This document shows positions 17,073 to 26,286 of a DNA stretch of 52,512 bases, piece after piece. The translations under genes and the position numbers were made by a program. Within the stretch, counting starts at the first letter, position 1. Each line of letters opens with the position of its first letter. The notes under the pieces were generated by a model. It saw only the letters and a list, made by a program, of their open reading frames with translations. It was not told where the DNA came from and made no database searches. Location of the stretch: assembly GCA_964646035.1 (NCBI GenBank), contig CAZYDJ010000005.1:1-52512 (forward strand), in the 5' to 3' direction. This stretch comes from CAYLMM01 sp964646035. Lineage in GTDB: Bacteria; Krumholzibacteriota; Krumholzibacteriia; LZORAL124-64-63.

Positions 17073-17824
17073 CTCGGGCTCAGCTCCTTGCGGATTTCCA
17101 ACAGGGCGGCCCCGGGATCGGGGGCGCGGGTTATCGGACGGCCGATCACCAGGAAATCGGCGCCCGCCGCCATGGCCGCGGCCGGCGTCGTGGTGCGGCG
17201 CTGATCATCGGTCGCGGCGGAGGCCGGGCGAACCCCCGGCGTGACCGCGAGCAGGTCGTAACCGATCGCGTCCCGCAGAGCCGGCAGATCGGTCGGCGAG
17301 CAGACCACGCCGTCACAGCCGCTGTCGCGGGCCAGGCGGGCCAGGCGGATGATGCGGTCGGACAGAGTCTCGTTTCCGGGTGCGACCTCGGCGTATTCCT
17401 CCGGGGAAAAGCTGGTCAGAACCGTCACCGCAAGCAAGGCCGGACGCCTGCCCAGGGGGCCGACCGGCGCGGCGCGGGCGGCAGCGGCGGCGGCCGAGAG
17501 CATTCTGCGGCCTCCGTGGGCGTGCAATGTCAGCATCGAGACGCCCAGGCCGGCGGCGGAGCGGACCGCTCCGGCGACCGTGTTGGGAATGTCCATGTAC
17601 TTCAGGTCCAGGAAGACTTCCTTGCCCGCCGCCGTCATCGCCGCGATCGCCGCCGGCCCGGCGGCGGTGAACAGTTCCATCCCGACCTTGACGAAGCCGC
17701 CGGCCGAACCGAGCGACGCGGCCAGCTCGATCGCCGAGTCGATGTCCGGGACGTCGACTGCGGTTATGATCCTGTCCCGCGGGGAATTTTCCCGCAGCGA
17801 GGCGATGAGGTCTGATCTGTCCAT
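17069..17824 (-). CDS. pyrF: Orotidine 5'-phosphate decarboxylase
   Basis: A 251-residue barrel enzyme that decarboxylates OMP to UMP, the step after pyrE. The catalytic DLKYMDIPNT segment carries the Asp-Lys-x-x-Asp pattern of the family. ITAVDVPD near the N terminus and FKVGMELF-like FVKVGMELFTAAGP are the first barrel strands. A proline-containing GVRPASA loop near residue 200 binds the phosphate. It is the first gene of the pyrF-pyrE operon and diverges from serS. Confidence 0.93.
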   Translation of the reverse strand: MDRSDLIASLRENSPRDRIITAVDVPDIDSAIELAASLGSAGGFVKVGMELFTAAGPAAIAAMTAAGKEVFLDLKYMDIPNTVAGAVRSAAGLGVSMLTLHAHGGRRMLSAAAAAARAAPVGPLGRRPALLAVTVLTSFSPEEYAEVAPGNETLSDRIIRLARLARDSGCDGVVCSPTDLPALRDAIGYDLLAVTPGVRPASAATDDQRRTTTPAAAMAAGADFLVIGRPITRAPDPGAALLEIRKELSPR

Positions 17825-17867
17825 ATCGGATTCCCGGGGAAGTGGTGAGGGCTGAAGCCGATTTGCC

Positions 17868-17896
17868 TTGCCCGGTCGTAGCCTATTGTTTATACC
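17868..17896 (+). promoter_or_regulatory. Likely promoter of serS
   Basis: TTGCCC at 17868-17873, a 17-base spacer, and TATACC at 17891-17896, in the short divergent gap between pyrF and serS. Confidence 0.5.
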
Positions 17897-17962
17897 CTTC
17901 TAGCAATCAAAACCCGCGAATGCAACGAAAACTCCCCTTATCTGAGGGTTCGGGAGGCCGTC

Positions 17963-19225
17963 GTGCTGGACAGGAAGTTCCTGAGGGAGAACCGCGAACG
18001 CGTCGTCGAAGCCGTCGCGCTCAAACGCGAAAGCGTGGACATCGAAGCCTATTACGAACGCGACGCGATTCGCCGCGAAGCCCTGCAGAAAAACGAGAGC
18101 CTCCAGGCCGAGGCGAACAGGGCCAACAAGGAGATCGCGGCCCGGCGCAAGGCCGGAGAGGACGTGGCCGCCGACATCGAACGGATGAAGGAGACCGCGG
18201 CCGAGATCAAGAGCCTGAAGGCGGAAGCCAAGGCGGCCGAAGAGGAAGTCGAGAGACTCTATCTGGCCATCCCCAACGTTCCGCATCCATCGGTGCCGCG
18301 GGGGAGCGAGGAGAACAACGTCGTGGTGCGGACCGTCGGCGAGGTCGTCGAGCCCGACTTCCCGGCCCGGACCCACTGGGACATCGGAACCGAATTGGGA
18401 ATCCTCGATCTCGACGCCGCATCACGCATGAGCGGTTCCGGATTCACCCTCCTGAAGGGGATGGGGGCGCGCCTCGAGCGGGCGCTCGTCAACTTCATGC
18501 TCGACCTGCACCGCGAACGCGGCTACGAGGAAGTCGCGGTTCCCTATCTGGTGAATCGCGGGGCGATGACCGGCACGGGCCAGTTGCCGAAGCTCGAAGA
18601 CGACATGTACCACTGCGGCGTGGACGATCTGTTCCTGATACCCACCGCCGAGGTTCCGGTCACCAACATCAACGCCGGACGAACCTTCAAGGCGCAGGAC
18701 CTGCCGCTGCGCTACGTGGCCCATTCTCCGTGCTTTCGCCGGGAGGCCGGGGCCGCCGGCAAGGACAACAGGGGCTTGTTGCGGGTGCACCAGTTCAACA
18801 AGGTGGAGCTGGTCAAGCTGGTGGAGCCGGCGGATTCCTACGCCGAACTGGAGACCCTTACCGCCGACGCGGAGGAGGTCCTGCGCCGTCTCGAACTGCC
18901 TTATCGGGTGGTCAGCCTGGCCACCGGCGATCTGAGTTTCGCCGCGGCCAAATGCTACGACCTGGAGATCTGGGCGGCCGGAGTGAAGCAGTGGCTCGAG
19001 GTTTCCTCCTGCAGTAATTTCGAGGATTTCCAGGCCCGTCGTTCCGGGATCCGCTACAAGACCGACGACGGCCGCACCGCCCTGGTCCATACCCTGAACG
19101 GATCCGGCGTGGCGTTGCCCCGTCTGCTGGTGGCCCTGATCGAGAACAACCAGACCGCCACCGGCCGCATCCGGGTGCCCGAGGCGCTGCGTGGCTACCT
19201 GGGCGGCCTCGACTATATTGGCTGA
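17963..19225 (+). CDS. serS: Seryl-tRNA synthetase
   Basis: A 420-residue class II synthetase that charges tRNA-Ser; it would also charge tRNA-Sec with serine as the first step of selenocysteine formation. The N-terminal 100 residues form the long coiled-coil tRNA arm. Motif 2 (CFRREAGAAGKDNRGLLR) and motif 3 (around EVSSCSNFEDFQARR and NGSGVALPRLLVALIEN) are intact. It starts on GTG with a GGGAGG ribosome-binding site. Length is typical. Confidence 0.95.
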   Translation: MLDRKFLRENRERVVEAVALKRESVDIEAYYERDAIRREALQKNESLQAEANRANKEIAARRKAGEDVAADIERMKETAAEIKSLKAEAKAAEEEVERLYLAIPNVPHPSVPRGSEENNVVVRTVGEVVEPDFPARTHWDIGTELGILDLDAASRMSGSGFTLLKGMGARLERALVNFMLDLHRERGYEEVAVPYLVNRGAMTGTGQLPKLEDDMYHCGVDDLFLIPTAEVPVTNINAGRTFKAQDLPLRYVAHSPCFRREAGAAGKDNRGLLRVHQFNKVELVKLVEPADSYAELETLTADAEEVLRRLELPYRVVSLATGDLSFAAAKCYDLEIWAAGVKQWLEVSSCSNFEDFQARRSGIRYKTDDGRTALVHTLNGSGVALPRLLVALIENNQTATGRIRVPEALRGYLGGLDYIG

Positions 19226-19240
19226 CGAAAGGGCCTGAAG

Positions 19241-20509
19241 ATGAGCCGGTCTCGTCCCTTGTTCCGTGTGGCCAAGCGCCGCCTTTTCACTTTCTACCTG
19301 CTGGCCGGCGGCCTGACCATCTTCCTGGGCGTCAATTTCTTCACGTTTCGTCTGGCCAACCGGATCGAGACGGAGGCCCAGCACACTACCTGGCTGCTCT
19401 CGCATTACGCCAGCCGGAACATCGGCACCGGCTCGACTGATTCGATGCGCGAACTCGTGCGCCGCATCGATGATATCGAGGTTCCTTTCATCGTTACCGA
19501 CAACAAGGGACGGCCCGTCCTCTGGAACGAGCCCGTGATCGGGATTCCCATGCCGGCGCGGATGCTGGAACTGCAGGCCGTCGATCCCGAAGGTGAGAAC
19601 GATCCCGATATCGAGAGGATCCTGGATCTTGTCGAGCATTACGACCGCCAGCACGAGCCGTTCGCCATCATCAGCCCGGAAAAGAGCGTCCGGGTGGGAA
19701 CCCTGCATTACGGTTCTTCGTCCCTGAGCCGCTCGGCGAGATGGCTGCCGCGCGTCGAGATGATCCTGATGGCGGGCTTCTTCATGCTGATCTTCTGGGC
19801 CCTGGGAGTGAAGCGGCGCGGGGACCAGCAACGGCTCTTCGCCGGGATGGCCAAGGAGACAGCCCATCAGCTGGGCACGCCGATCACATCGATAATGGGA
19901 TGGCTGGAAGTGCTGCGGGAGCGGCAGCCCCAGCGGGATCTGGTGGTGGAGGAACTGGCGGACGATGTCCGCAGGCTGGGCAAGGTATCGGAACGCTTCA
20001 GCCAGATCGGTTCACGGCCCTCGCTGGCCCCGACCGATCTGGGCGGGATTATCGAATCGACCCTGGCCTATTTTTCGCGGCGCCTGCCCCATCTCGGCGG
20101 AGAAGTGGATCTCTTGAGCGAGGGATCGACGACGCGGGTCTGCCGCCTGAACCACGATCTGATGGAATGGGTGCTCGAGAACCTGATCAAGAACGGAATC
20201 GATGCGTTGAAGGGCGAGAAGGGATCGATCACCGTGCGGCTGGCCGACGGCCCCGGTTCCTCGATCCAGATCCTGGTCTCCGACACCGGCTGCGGAGTTC
20301 CGGCCAAGGCCAGGAATCGTATTTTCGAGCCCGGGTTCACCACCAAGAGCCGGGGCTGGGGGATGGGACTGGCCCTGGTCAAGCGGATAGTCGAGCAGTA
20401 CCACGGCGGCAGGATCCAATTGCAATCGACCGGCCCGAAGGGAACCACCTTCGCGATAAATCTGCCGGGTGAGGAGGGTAACGGTGCAGTTCAGCATCCT
20501 GTGGGTTGA
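19241..20509 (+). CDS. Sensor histidine kinase
   Basis: A 422-residue inner-membrane kinase. Membrane spans lie at about residues 14-36 and 172-190, enclosing a sensor domain of about 135 residues. The H-box segment MAKETAHQLGTPITSIMGWLEVL carries the phospho-acceptor histidine. The N box (ENLIKNGIDAL), G1 (DTGCGVP) and G2 (GWGMGLAL) of the ATPase domain are intact. It overlaps the PorX-like regulator by 26 bases, so the pair is almost certainly cognate. By position it would play the PorY role, but PorY identity is inferred only from the neighbour. Confidence 0.9.
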   Translation: MSRSRPLFRVAKRRLFTFYLLAGGLTIFLGVNFFTFRLANRIETEAQHTTWLLSHYASRNIGTGSTDSMRELVRRIDDIEVPFIVTDNKGRPVLWNEPVIGIPMPARMLELQAVDPEGENDPDIERILDLVEHYDRQHEPFAIISPEKSVRVGTLHYGSSSLSRSARWLPRVEMILMAGFFMLIFWALGVKRRGDQQRLFAGMAKETAHQLGTPITSIMGWLEVLRERQPQRDLVVEELADDVRRLGKVSERFSQIGSRPSLAPTDLGGIIESTLAYFSRRLPHLGGEVDLLSEGSTTRVCRLNHDLMEWVLENLIKNGIDALKGEKGSITVRLADGPGSSIQILVSDTGCGVPAKARNRIFEPGFTTKSRGWGMGLALVKRIVEQYHGGRIQLQSTGPKGTTFAINLPGEEGNGAVQHPVG

Positions 20510-22040
20510 CGACCAGATCGAACAGCTGCGATCCCACATGATCTACCTGGCGGAGAAGGGATACGACGTCACCGGCGCCACCAACGGGCGGGACGCCTTG
20601 GAGATGCTGCGCCAGCATAACTTCGATGCGGTGCTCCTGGACGAGATGATGCCCGGCATCGGCGGGCTCGAGACCCTCGAAGAGATCAAGAAGATCCGCG
20701 AGAACGTGCCGGTGGTGATGATCACCAAGAGCGAGGAAGAGGATCTGATGACGCGGGCCATCGGCAAGCGCATCGACGACTACCTCGTCAAGCCGGTCTC
20801 GCCGCTGCAGATCATGTCCGTGCTGAAGCGTCTGCTCGAGGGACGCAAGCTGCGCGGCGAGCAGATCACACGCGACTTCATGTCCCATTTCACCGCGGTC
20901 CAGGATCGCGCCGCGAGAGCGGAAGCGCCCGGGGATTGGGATTCCCTCTACAGCGATCTGGTCCAGTGGGAGCTCGACCTGTTCTCCTACAGCGATCACG
21001 GCCTGCTCGCGACCCACGAGGAGCAGATGTCCGAGTGCAACCGCATCTTCTCGCGGTATGTGCGGCAGAACTACGGCTCCTGGGTGCGGGGGGAGAATCC
21101 GAATGCCCCCCTGTTCAGCCCCGCGGTCTTCGAGAAGTGGGTCGCGCCCGAGATCGCCGAGGGCCGGCAGGTCTACTGGATCGTGATCGATTGCATGCGC
21201 CTCGACCAGTGGCGGCACGTCGAGTCGCTTCTCGAACCGCTCTATCACCTGGAGCGGAGGCTCTACTGGTCCCTGCTGCCCACCGCGACCCCGTTCGCCC
21301 GCAACGCCCTGTTCAGCGGCCTCTACCCCTTGGAGATCTCCCGCGAACATCCCGACTGGTGGAAGGGATCGAGCCGGCAGCAGCATTCCAAAAACGCCCA
21401 CGAGGCGGATCTGCTGGGGACGATGCTGAAGCGCACGAAATCGCCGGCCGAAGGCAATTTCCGTTATTACAAGGTTTTCGACGCGCGCGACACCGACGAT
21501 CTGCGCAAGCAGTTCGGCTCGTTGGGCAACGTCAAACTGGTGGCAGCGGTCTACAACTTCCTGGACATCATGGCCCACGGCCGGGCCCAGTCGCAGATCC
21601 TCAAGGAACTGGCGCCGGACGTGGCTGCGTTCCGCTCTTTGATGCGCAGTTGGTTCGAACACTCGACCTTGTTCGAGGTGCTGAAGGAACTGGCGCGACG
21701 CGACGTCACCGTGCTGTTGACCACCGACCACGGTTCGGCTCATTGCGGCCGCGCGACGATGGTGCGCGGCAATCGCGACACCAGCACCAACGTCCGGTAC
21801 AAGTACGGCGACAATCTCGGCGTGGAGGAGAAGGAAGTCTTCCTGATGAAGCAGCCCGAGCAGTACATGCTGCCGCAGCAGGGAGCGATCGAGAACTACG
21901 CCGTCGCGACCGAGAACTACTATCTGGTCTATCCGACAAATTTCCACGAGTACGAACGTCTCTACCGCGACAGTTTCCAGCACGGAGGCATCAGCCTCGA
22001 GGAGATGATCGTGCCGTTCGTGGTCATGCGGCCCAAATAG
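20484..22040 (+). CDS. porX: PorX-type response regulator with PglZ domain
   Basis: A 518-residue protein with a receiver domain (D9, D10, phospho-acceptor D54, K104) followed by a helical linker and a C-terminal PglZ domain of the alkaline phosphatase superfamily (about residues 205-440). The metal/nucleophile segments VIDCMRLDQW, LPTATPFARNALFSG and TTDHGSAH are all present. This architecture is that of PorX, which controls type IX secretion in Bacteroidetes and whose PglZ domain has been described as a zinc phosphodiesterase. No type IX structural genes are visible here. GTG 20484 was chosen because GAGGAGG precedes it; GTG 20469 lies before that site. Confidence 0.88.
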   Translation: MQFSILWVDDQIEQLRSHMIYLAEKGYDVTGATNGRDALEMLRQHNFDAVLLDEMMPGIGGLETLEEIKKIRENVPVVMITKSEEEDLMTRAIGKRIDDYLVKPVSPLQIMSVLKRLLEGRKLRGEQITRDFMSHFTAVQDRAARAEAPGDWDSLYSDLVQWELDLFSYSDHGLLATHEEQMSECNRIFSRYVRQNYGSWVRGENPNAPLFSPAVFEKWVAPEIAEGRQVYWIVIDCMRLDQWRHVESLLEPLYHLERRLYWSLLPTATPFARNALFSGLYPLEISREHPDWWKGSSRQQHSKNAHEADLLGTMLKRTKSPAEGNFRYYKVFDARDTDDLRKQFGSLGNVKLVAAVYNFLDIMAHGRAQSQILKELAPDVAAFRSLMRSWFEHSTLFEVLKELARRDVTVLLTTDHGSAHCGRATMVRGNRDTSTNVRYKYGDNLGVEEKEVFLMKQPEQYMLPQQGAIENYAVATENYYLVYPTNFHEYERLYRDSFQHGGISLEEMIVPFVVMRPK

Positions 22041-22056
22041 TCAGACGAGGACATCC

Positions 22057-22578
22057 ATGCCGGAACATCCCATTCCCGAAGCCGCCGACTTTCGCTGCCG
22101 GCGCGTGACCGATTCACCGGCGGCGACGTCCGCCCTGGCCGCCGCCGCTGCTCCCTTGCTGCGCGGCGGGGAGGTGCTGTTGCTCTGGGGACCCCTGGGC
22201 GCCGGCAAGACCCTGTTCGTGCAGGGGCTGGCCCGCGCCCTGGGCGTGACCGGGGATGTCACATCGCCCACCTTCACTCTGGCCAACCGTTACGAAGCCG
22301 GCGATCTCGTCCTGCACCATCTCGATTTCTACCGCATCAAACCGGGGGATGATCTGCACGATATCGGCATCGACGCCGTCCTGGACGAGGCGGAAGCCGG
22401 CCGGGCCGTGGTGCTGGCGGAGTGGCCCGAGCCGTTGCTGCCCCTGCTCGGCGAGAGGATCGAGTTGCTGGTCCTGCCCGGCGACTCGGCCGAAAGCCGG
22501 ATCTGGCATCTGCGGGGCGAGCCCGGAATTCCGGACCCATGGCTGGAGTGGATTTCCGGGGGTGATCCGGAATGCTGA
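22057..22578 (+). CDS. tsaE: tRNA threonylcarbamoyladenosine biosynthesis ATPase TsaE
   Basis: A 173-residue P-loop protein with Walker A GPLGAGKT, the SPTFTL switch segment and the HLDFYR motif that follows in TsaE proteins. It acts with TsaB and TsaD in forming t6A37 in ANN-decoding tRNAs. It overlaps tsaB by seven bases and is part of the tsaE-tsaB-rimI cluster. TsaD is not in this window. Confidence 0.93.
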   Translation: MPEHPIPEAADFRCRRVTDSPAATSALAAAAAPLLRGGEVLLLWGPLGAGKTLFVQGLARALGVTGDVTSPTFTLANRYEAGDLVLHHLDFYRIKPGDDLHDIGIDAVLDEAEAGRAVVLAEWPEPLLPLLGERIELLVLPGDSAESRIWHLRGEPGIPDPWLEWISGGDPEC

Positions 22579-23372
22579 GCCTGGCTTTCGACACCGCGAC
22601 CACCTGGGGCCGATTTGCCCTGGCCGAGAACGGTGAAGTCATCGTCTATCGACCCGTGAACGTGAGCGGGAGCTATGCCGATGCGTTGCTGCCGGTAATC
22701 GACGGCATGCTGGAGGAATCCGGCCGCGTCCTGGCTGACATCGGCCGCGTGGGCATCGTGCACGGACCGGGCAGCTTCACCGGCCTGCGGATCGGCGTGG
22801 CGACAGCCAAGGGTCTGGCCTGGGGGCTGCGGGTGCCGTTGTTCGCGGTCTCGACCCTCGAGGCCATGGCCGCCGCGATCCTGGACGCTCATCCGGACCG
22901 GGAATTGGCCGTCCCTTCGCTCGACGCCAGACGGGGCGAGATCTTCGCCGCGATATTCAAACGCCGGGGCCGCTGGGTGGAATCAGTGATCCCTCCGGCC
23001 GCACTGCCCGCGGGCGATTGGTGGTCCCGGTTGCTCGAGGTGTCGCCGGATCCCGACGTTCCTGCCTACGCCGGCAACGGCTCCGGTATGCTCCTCGGAG
23101 AGGGACAGGACCTGCGCCCGGAACTGCAGGCCAGGGGCGAACCGTCGCTGCGCTGCTGGAACGCGGCGCATCCGGCCACCGCCAGGTCGCTGGCCCGGGC
23201 CATCGACGACCCGCAGATCCAACTGGAGCCCGTGCATCCTTTCACGCTGACGCCCCTCTATCTGCGCGCATCGGAAGCTGAGGTCAAGCGGGGCCTGGAT
23301 CTGACGCCGCTGGAACCGGGGCGGGAAGTGGTTTCGCGGCGAAACGACGAAGACGAGGGGGATGTGGATTGA
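22572..23372 (+). CDS. tsaB: tRNA threonylcarbamoyladenosine biosynthesis protein TsaB
   Basis: A 266-residue ASKHA-fold protein with the N-terminal FDTATTW phosphate-binding strand and the GPGSFTGLRIGVATAKGLAWG block that identifies TsaB. It is the non-catalytic partner of TsaD in t6A synthesis. The start overlaps the tsaE stop, and its own stop overlaps the TTG start of rimI. The last 40 residues are variable and charged. Confidence 0.93.
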   Translation: MLSLAFDTATTWGRFALAENGEVIVYRPVNVSGSYADALLPVIDGMLEESGRVLADIGRVGIVHGPGSFTGLRIGVATAKGLAWGLRVPLFAVSTLEAMAAAILDAHPDRELAVPSLDARRGEIFAAIFKRRGRWVESVIPPAALPAGDWWSRLLEVSPDPDVPAYAGNGSGMLLGEGQDLRPELQARGEPSLRCWNAAHPATARSLARAIDDPQIQLEPVHPFTLTPLYLRASEAEVKRGLDLTPLEPGREVVSRRNDEDEGDVD

Positions 23373-23836
23373 GCGTAGACTCCGCTCCTACGGTACGCCC
23401 CGCGACACCGGCCGACCTGCTGGTGGTCGAGGCCATCGAGAGGGCCAGCTTCGTCGATCCCTGGCCGCGATCAGCGTTGCTCCAGGAGTTGAAGACCGAC
23501 AGGCTGCGCAGGCCTATCGCGGCGGAGAGAGGCGGCAGGCTGATCGGTTATCTGATGGGATGGTTCGTCGCCGATGAACTGCATATCATCAACCTGGCTG
23601 TCGACTCCCGGGAACGCTGTTCCGGGATAGGCACCCTGCTATTGACCGATATCTGCGCCGAGGCCAGGCGCAGGAAATGCCGTCTGGCCACATTGGAGGT
23701 TCGCGACAGCAACGTCGAGGCCCGCGGATTCTATGAAAGAAACGGTTTTCGGACCCGGGGGCGGCGACGCGGCTATTATCGCGATCCGTGCGAAGACGCC
23801 GTGATCATGACCCTGGATCTGGCCGCGGAGATCTAA
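23369..23836 (+). CDS. rimI: GNAT acetyltransferase, RimI type
   Basis: A 155-residue GNAT-fold enzyme. The acetyl-CoA motif is RERCSGIGTLLL, and the C-terminal ARGFYERNGFRTRGRRRGYY segment is characteristic of RimI, which acetylates the N terminus of ribosomal protein S18. It starts on TTG overlapping the tsaB stop (TTGA). The tsaB-rimI pairing is common across bacteria and supports the call. Confidence 0.88.
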   Translation: MSVDSAPTVRPATPADLLVVEAIERASFVDPWPRSALLQELKTDRLRRPIAAERGGRLIGYLMGWFVADELHIINLAVDSRERCSGIGTLLLTDICAEARRRKCRLATLEVRDSNVEARGFYERNGFRTRGRRRGYYRDPCEDAVIMTLDLAAEI

Positions 23837-23967
23837 AGAGCCGCCGGCGGGGGGCGTTTACGGTTGTCGCCCGGGCGGGAAAAGGCTACCGTTGGTGTCT
23901 CGGAGCGCAACGCGCTCAATCTCCCCGGCACCCGACTGCGTTGAGATGCGAGGCGAGGAGGTCTCCT

Positions 23968-24846
23968 GTGTCCTGGCTGACCCAGGCCGCGAAGGGCATC
24001 AAGGCCCTGGCCCACAAACGGGATATTCCCGACAACCTGTGGAGCAAGTGCCCCTCATGCGGCGACGTGCTTTATCGTCGTGAGTTGGAACGCAACCTCT
24101 GGGTCTGCGGCAGTTGCAACCATCACCTGCGTATCGGCACCGACGCCTACATCAAGCTGATCGTGGATGAAGGCACCTGGGAGGAGACCCACCGGGGCAT
24201 CACGTCGCGCGATCCCCTGGATTTCAAGGATTCGAAGCGCTATCGCGACCGCATCAAGAGCAGCATCAAGAAGACAGGACGTGACGACGCGGTGGTCACC
24301 GGTCGCGGCGACATCTCCGGGACGCCGGTGCAGTTGGCGATCCTGGATTTCGAATTCATGGGCGGCAGCATGGGATCGGTGGTGGGCGAGAAGATCGCGC
24401 GCATGCTGCGGGACGCCCTGAGCCGGCGGCAGGCGGCCATCATCCTCTCGCGCTCCGGCGGGGCGAGGATGCAGGAGTCGTTGCTCTCCCTGATGCAGAT
24501 GGCCAAGACCAGCGCGGCCCTTTTCCGGTTGCGCGAGGCCGGTATCCCGTTCATCTCCATCCTGACCAATCCGACGACCGGCGGAGTGACCGCCAGTTTC
24601 GCCATGCTCGGCGACATCAACCTGGCCGAGCCGGGCGCCCTGATCGGATTCGCCGGCCCCCGGGTCATCCAGCAGACGATCAACAGCGAACTGCCGGAAG
24701 GATTCCAGTCCTCCGAGTTTCTCCTGGAGCACGGGATGCTCGATCGGATCGTCGATCGCAAGGATTTGAAATCCGGTTTGTCCGACATCCTGAACTGGTT
24801 CGTCGATGGACGGGACATCTCCGTTCGGCAGCCTTTTCGCGGGTGA
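23968..24846 (+). CDS. accD: Acetyl-CoA carboxylase carboxyltransferase subunit beta
   Basis: A 292-residue subunit that, with AccA, transfers CO2 from biotin to acetyl-CoA to give malonyl-CoA for fatty acid synthesis. The N-terminal zinc ribbon is intact: CPSC and CGSC pairs 18 residues apart. The crotonase-fold core shows SGGARMQESLLSLMQMAKT and GGVTASFAMLGD. I chose GTG at 23968, preceded by GAGGAG; the frame extends further upstream but reads through non-coding sequence. It is followed six bases later by folC, a common accD-folC arrangement. Confidence 0.94.
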   Translation: MSWLTQAAKGIKALAHKRDIPDNLWSKCPSCGDVLYRRELERNLWVCGSCNHHLRIGTDAYIKLIVDEGTWEETHRGITSRDPLDFKDSKRYRDRIKSSIKKTGRDDAVVTGRGDISGTPVQLAILDFEFMGGSMGSVVGEKIARMLRDALSRRQAAIILSRSGGARMQESLLSLMQMAKTSAALFRLREAGIPFISILTNPTTGGVTASFAMLGDINLAEPGALIGFAGPRVIQQTINSELPEGFQSSEFLLEHGMLDRIVDRKDLKSGLSDILNWFVDGRDISVRQPFRG

Positions 24847-24852
24847 GGACGC

Positions 24853-26286
24853 ATGGCCCCGAACAACCCCCAACCCCATCCCGAATTTCCCGGTGAAGCC
24901 GGCGTGGAAACACGCGGGGAGCCGCCGTTCGTCGCCGAGGACGAGCAGACGCGCTGGCTGTTCTCGCTGAATCGGATGGGCATCCGCCCCGGACTGCAGA
25001 GGATTCACAGCCTGTTGGCGGATCTGGGGCATCCCGAACGGTCTTTCCGCACCCTGGTGGTAGCCGGCACCAACGGCAAGGGGACCGCCACCCGTGCCCT
25101 GGCCGCGTTGCTCGGCGCCGCCGGCCACCGCACTGCTTGCTATACCAGCCCCCATCTGCTGCGGGTCTACGAGCGCCTGGCCATCGATGACGCGTCGGTG
25201 GATCCGGATATCTTTGCCGAGACCGTGGCGCGTGTGCGGCCGCTCACCGAGCGCTGCGAGGCCAGCTGGTTCGAGACCCTGACCGCCGTCTCGCTGGAGA
25301 TCTGCCGGCGCAGCGGGGTCGAAGTCTTATGTTGCGAGACCGGGCTCGGAGGCCGTCTCGACGCCAGCAACGCGTTGCCTGCCGAGGCCGTTCTGCTGAC
25401 GGGGATATCGCTGGACCACACGCACATCCTGGGCGGAACCCGACCAGAGATCCTGGCCGAGAAACTGGGTTTGCTCAAGCCGGGCGTTCCTCTTTTCGCC
25501 GCCCTGCCGGATGAGTTGCGCGGGCAGGCCTTCACGGCCGCGGTATCCGCGGGGAGCCCCTGTGTTTTCCTGGATGAGATGGCTCGGATCGATGATCATG
25601 GCGGGACTTGGGATCTGGCCACCCGCGACCTCGTGGTTTCCGGATTGCCGGCTTTGCCTTCGCCGCCGTTGCGCCGGAGCGTGGCATTGTCGGTGCTGGC
25701 CCTGTCCGAGCTTTCCCGTGACGGAGGACTCGGTCTGCCGGAGGATCCGGCGGCAGCCCTGGCGGATCTTTTTCTGCCCGGCCGGTTCCAGAAGGTGTTG
25801 ACCGGACCGGATTGGTATTTCGATACCGCTCATAACGACGAGGCCCTGGGCGGGGCCTTGTCCGCCTTCCTGTCCGGTCCCGCGGCAGGACGCCGCGTGG
25901 TGTTTTTCGGCGGGATGCAGGACAAGCTGCTCGGGCCGGCGGTGGGCGGGGCTCTCGCGGCGGCCGATCTGGTGGTGGCGGCGCCGGTCTCCCTGCCCCG
26001 GTCGCGGAACTCCGCCGGTTTGGAGGAGTTGTTGCGGGAGTGGCGGATCGATGCCGGCGCCGAGGTCCTGATCGCATCCGGCGTCGGCGAGGCGCTGGCC
26101 GCGCTGAGCTCGCAACTCGAGCCCCGGGATTCGGTCCTGGTGACCGGATCCTGTTTCATGGTGGCTGAAGTCCTATACAAGCTGGGTTTCCGGGATCTGG
26201 AGCAGACAAGGGGCCTTCGTCCCGCGGGGCCGGTGCTGGCGGCGGCGTGTGGCCGGACGGATGACGTTCCTGGAGGTGCGGAATGA
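24853..26286 (+). CDS. folC: Folylpolyglutamate synthase / dihydrofolate synthase
   Basis: A 477-residue Mur-ligase-family enzyme that adds glutamate to dihydropteroate or folates using ATP. The P-loop is VAGTNGKGTATRAL near residue 78, followed by YTSPHLLRVYERL and the ETGLGGRLDASN block typical of FolC. The N-terminal 35 residues are polar and unusually long. Its stop overlaps the next start (ATGA), coupling it to the ROK kinase. Confidence 0.93.
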   Translation: MAPNNPQPHPEFPGEAGVETRGEPPFVAEDEQTRWLFSLNRMGIRPGLQRIHSLLADLGHPERSFRTLVVAGTNGKGTATRALAALLGAAGHRTACYTSPHLLRVYERLAIDDASVDPDIFAETVARVRPLTERCEASWFETLTAVSLEICRRSGVEVLCCETGLGGRLDASNALPAEAVLLTGISLDHTHILGGTRPEILAEKLGLLKPGVPLFAALPDELRGQAFTAAVSAGSPCVFLDEMARIDDHGGTWDLATRDLVVSGLPALPSPPLRRSVALSVLALSELSRDGGLGLPEDPAAALADLFLPGRFQKVLTGPDWYFDTAHNDEALGGALSAFLSGPAAGRRVVFFGGMQDKLLGPAVGGALAAADLVVAAPVSLPRSRNSAGLEELLREWRIDAGAEVLIASGVGEALAALSSQLEPRDSVLVTGSCFMVAEVLYKLGFRDLEQTRGLRPAGPVLAAACGRTDDVPGGAE

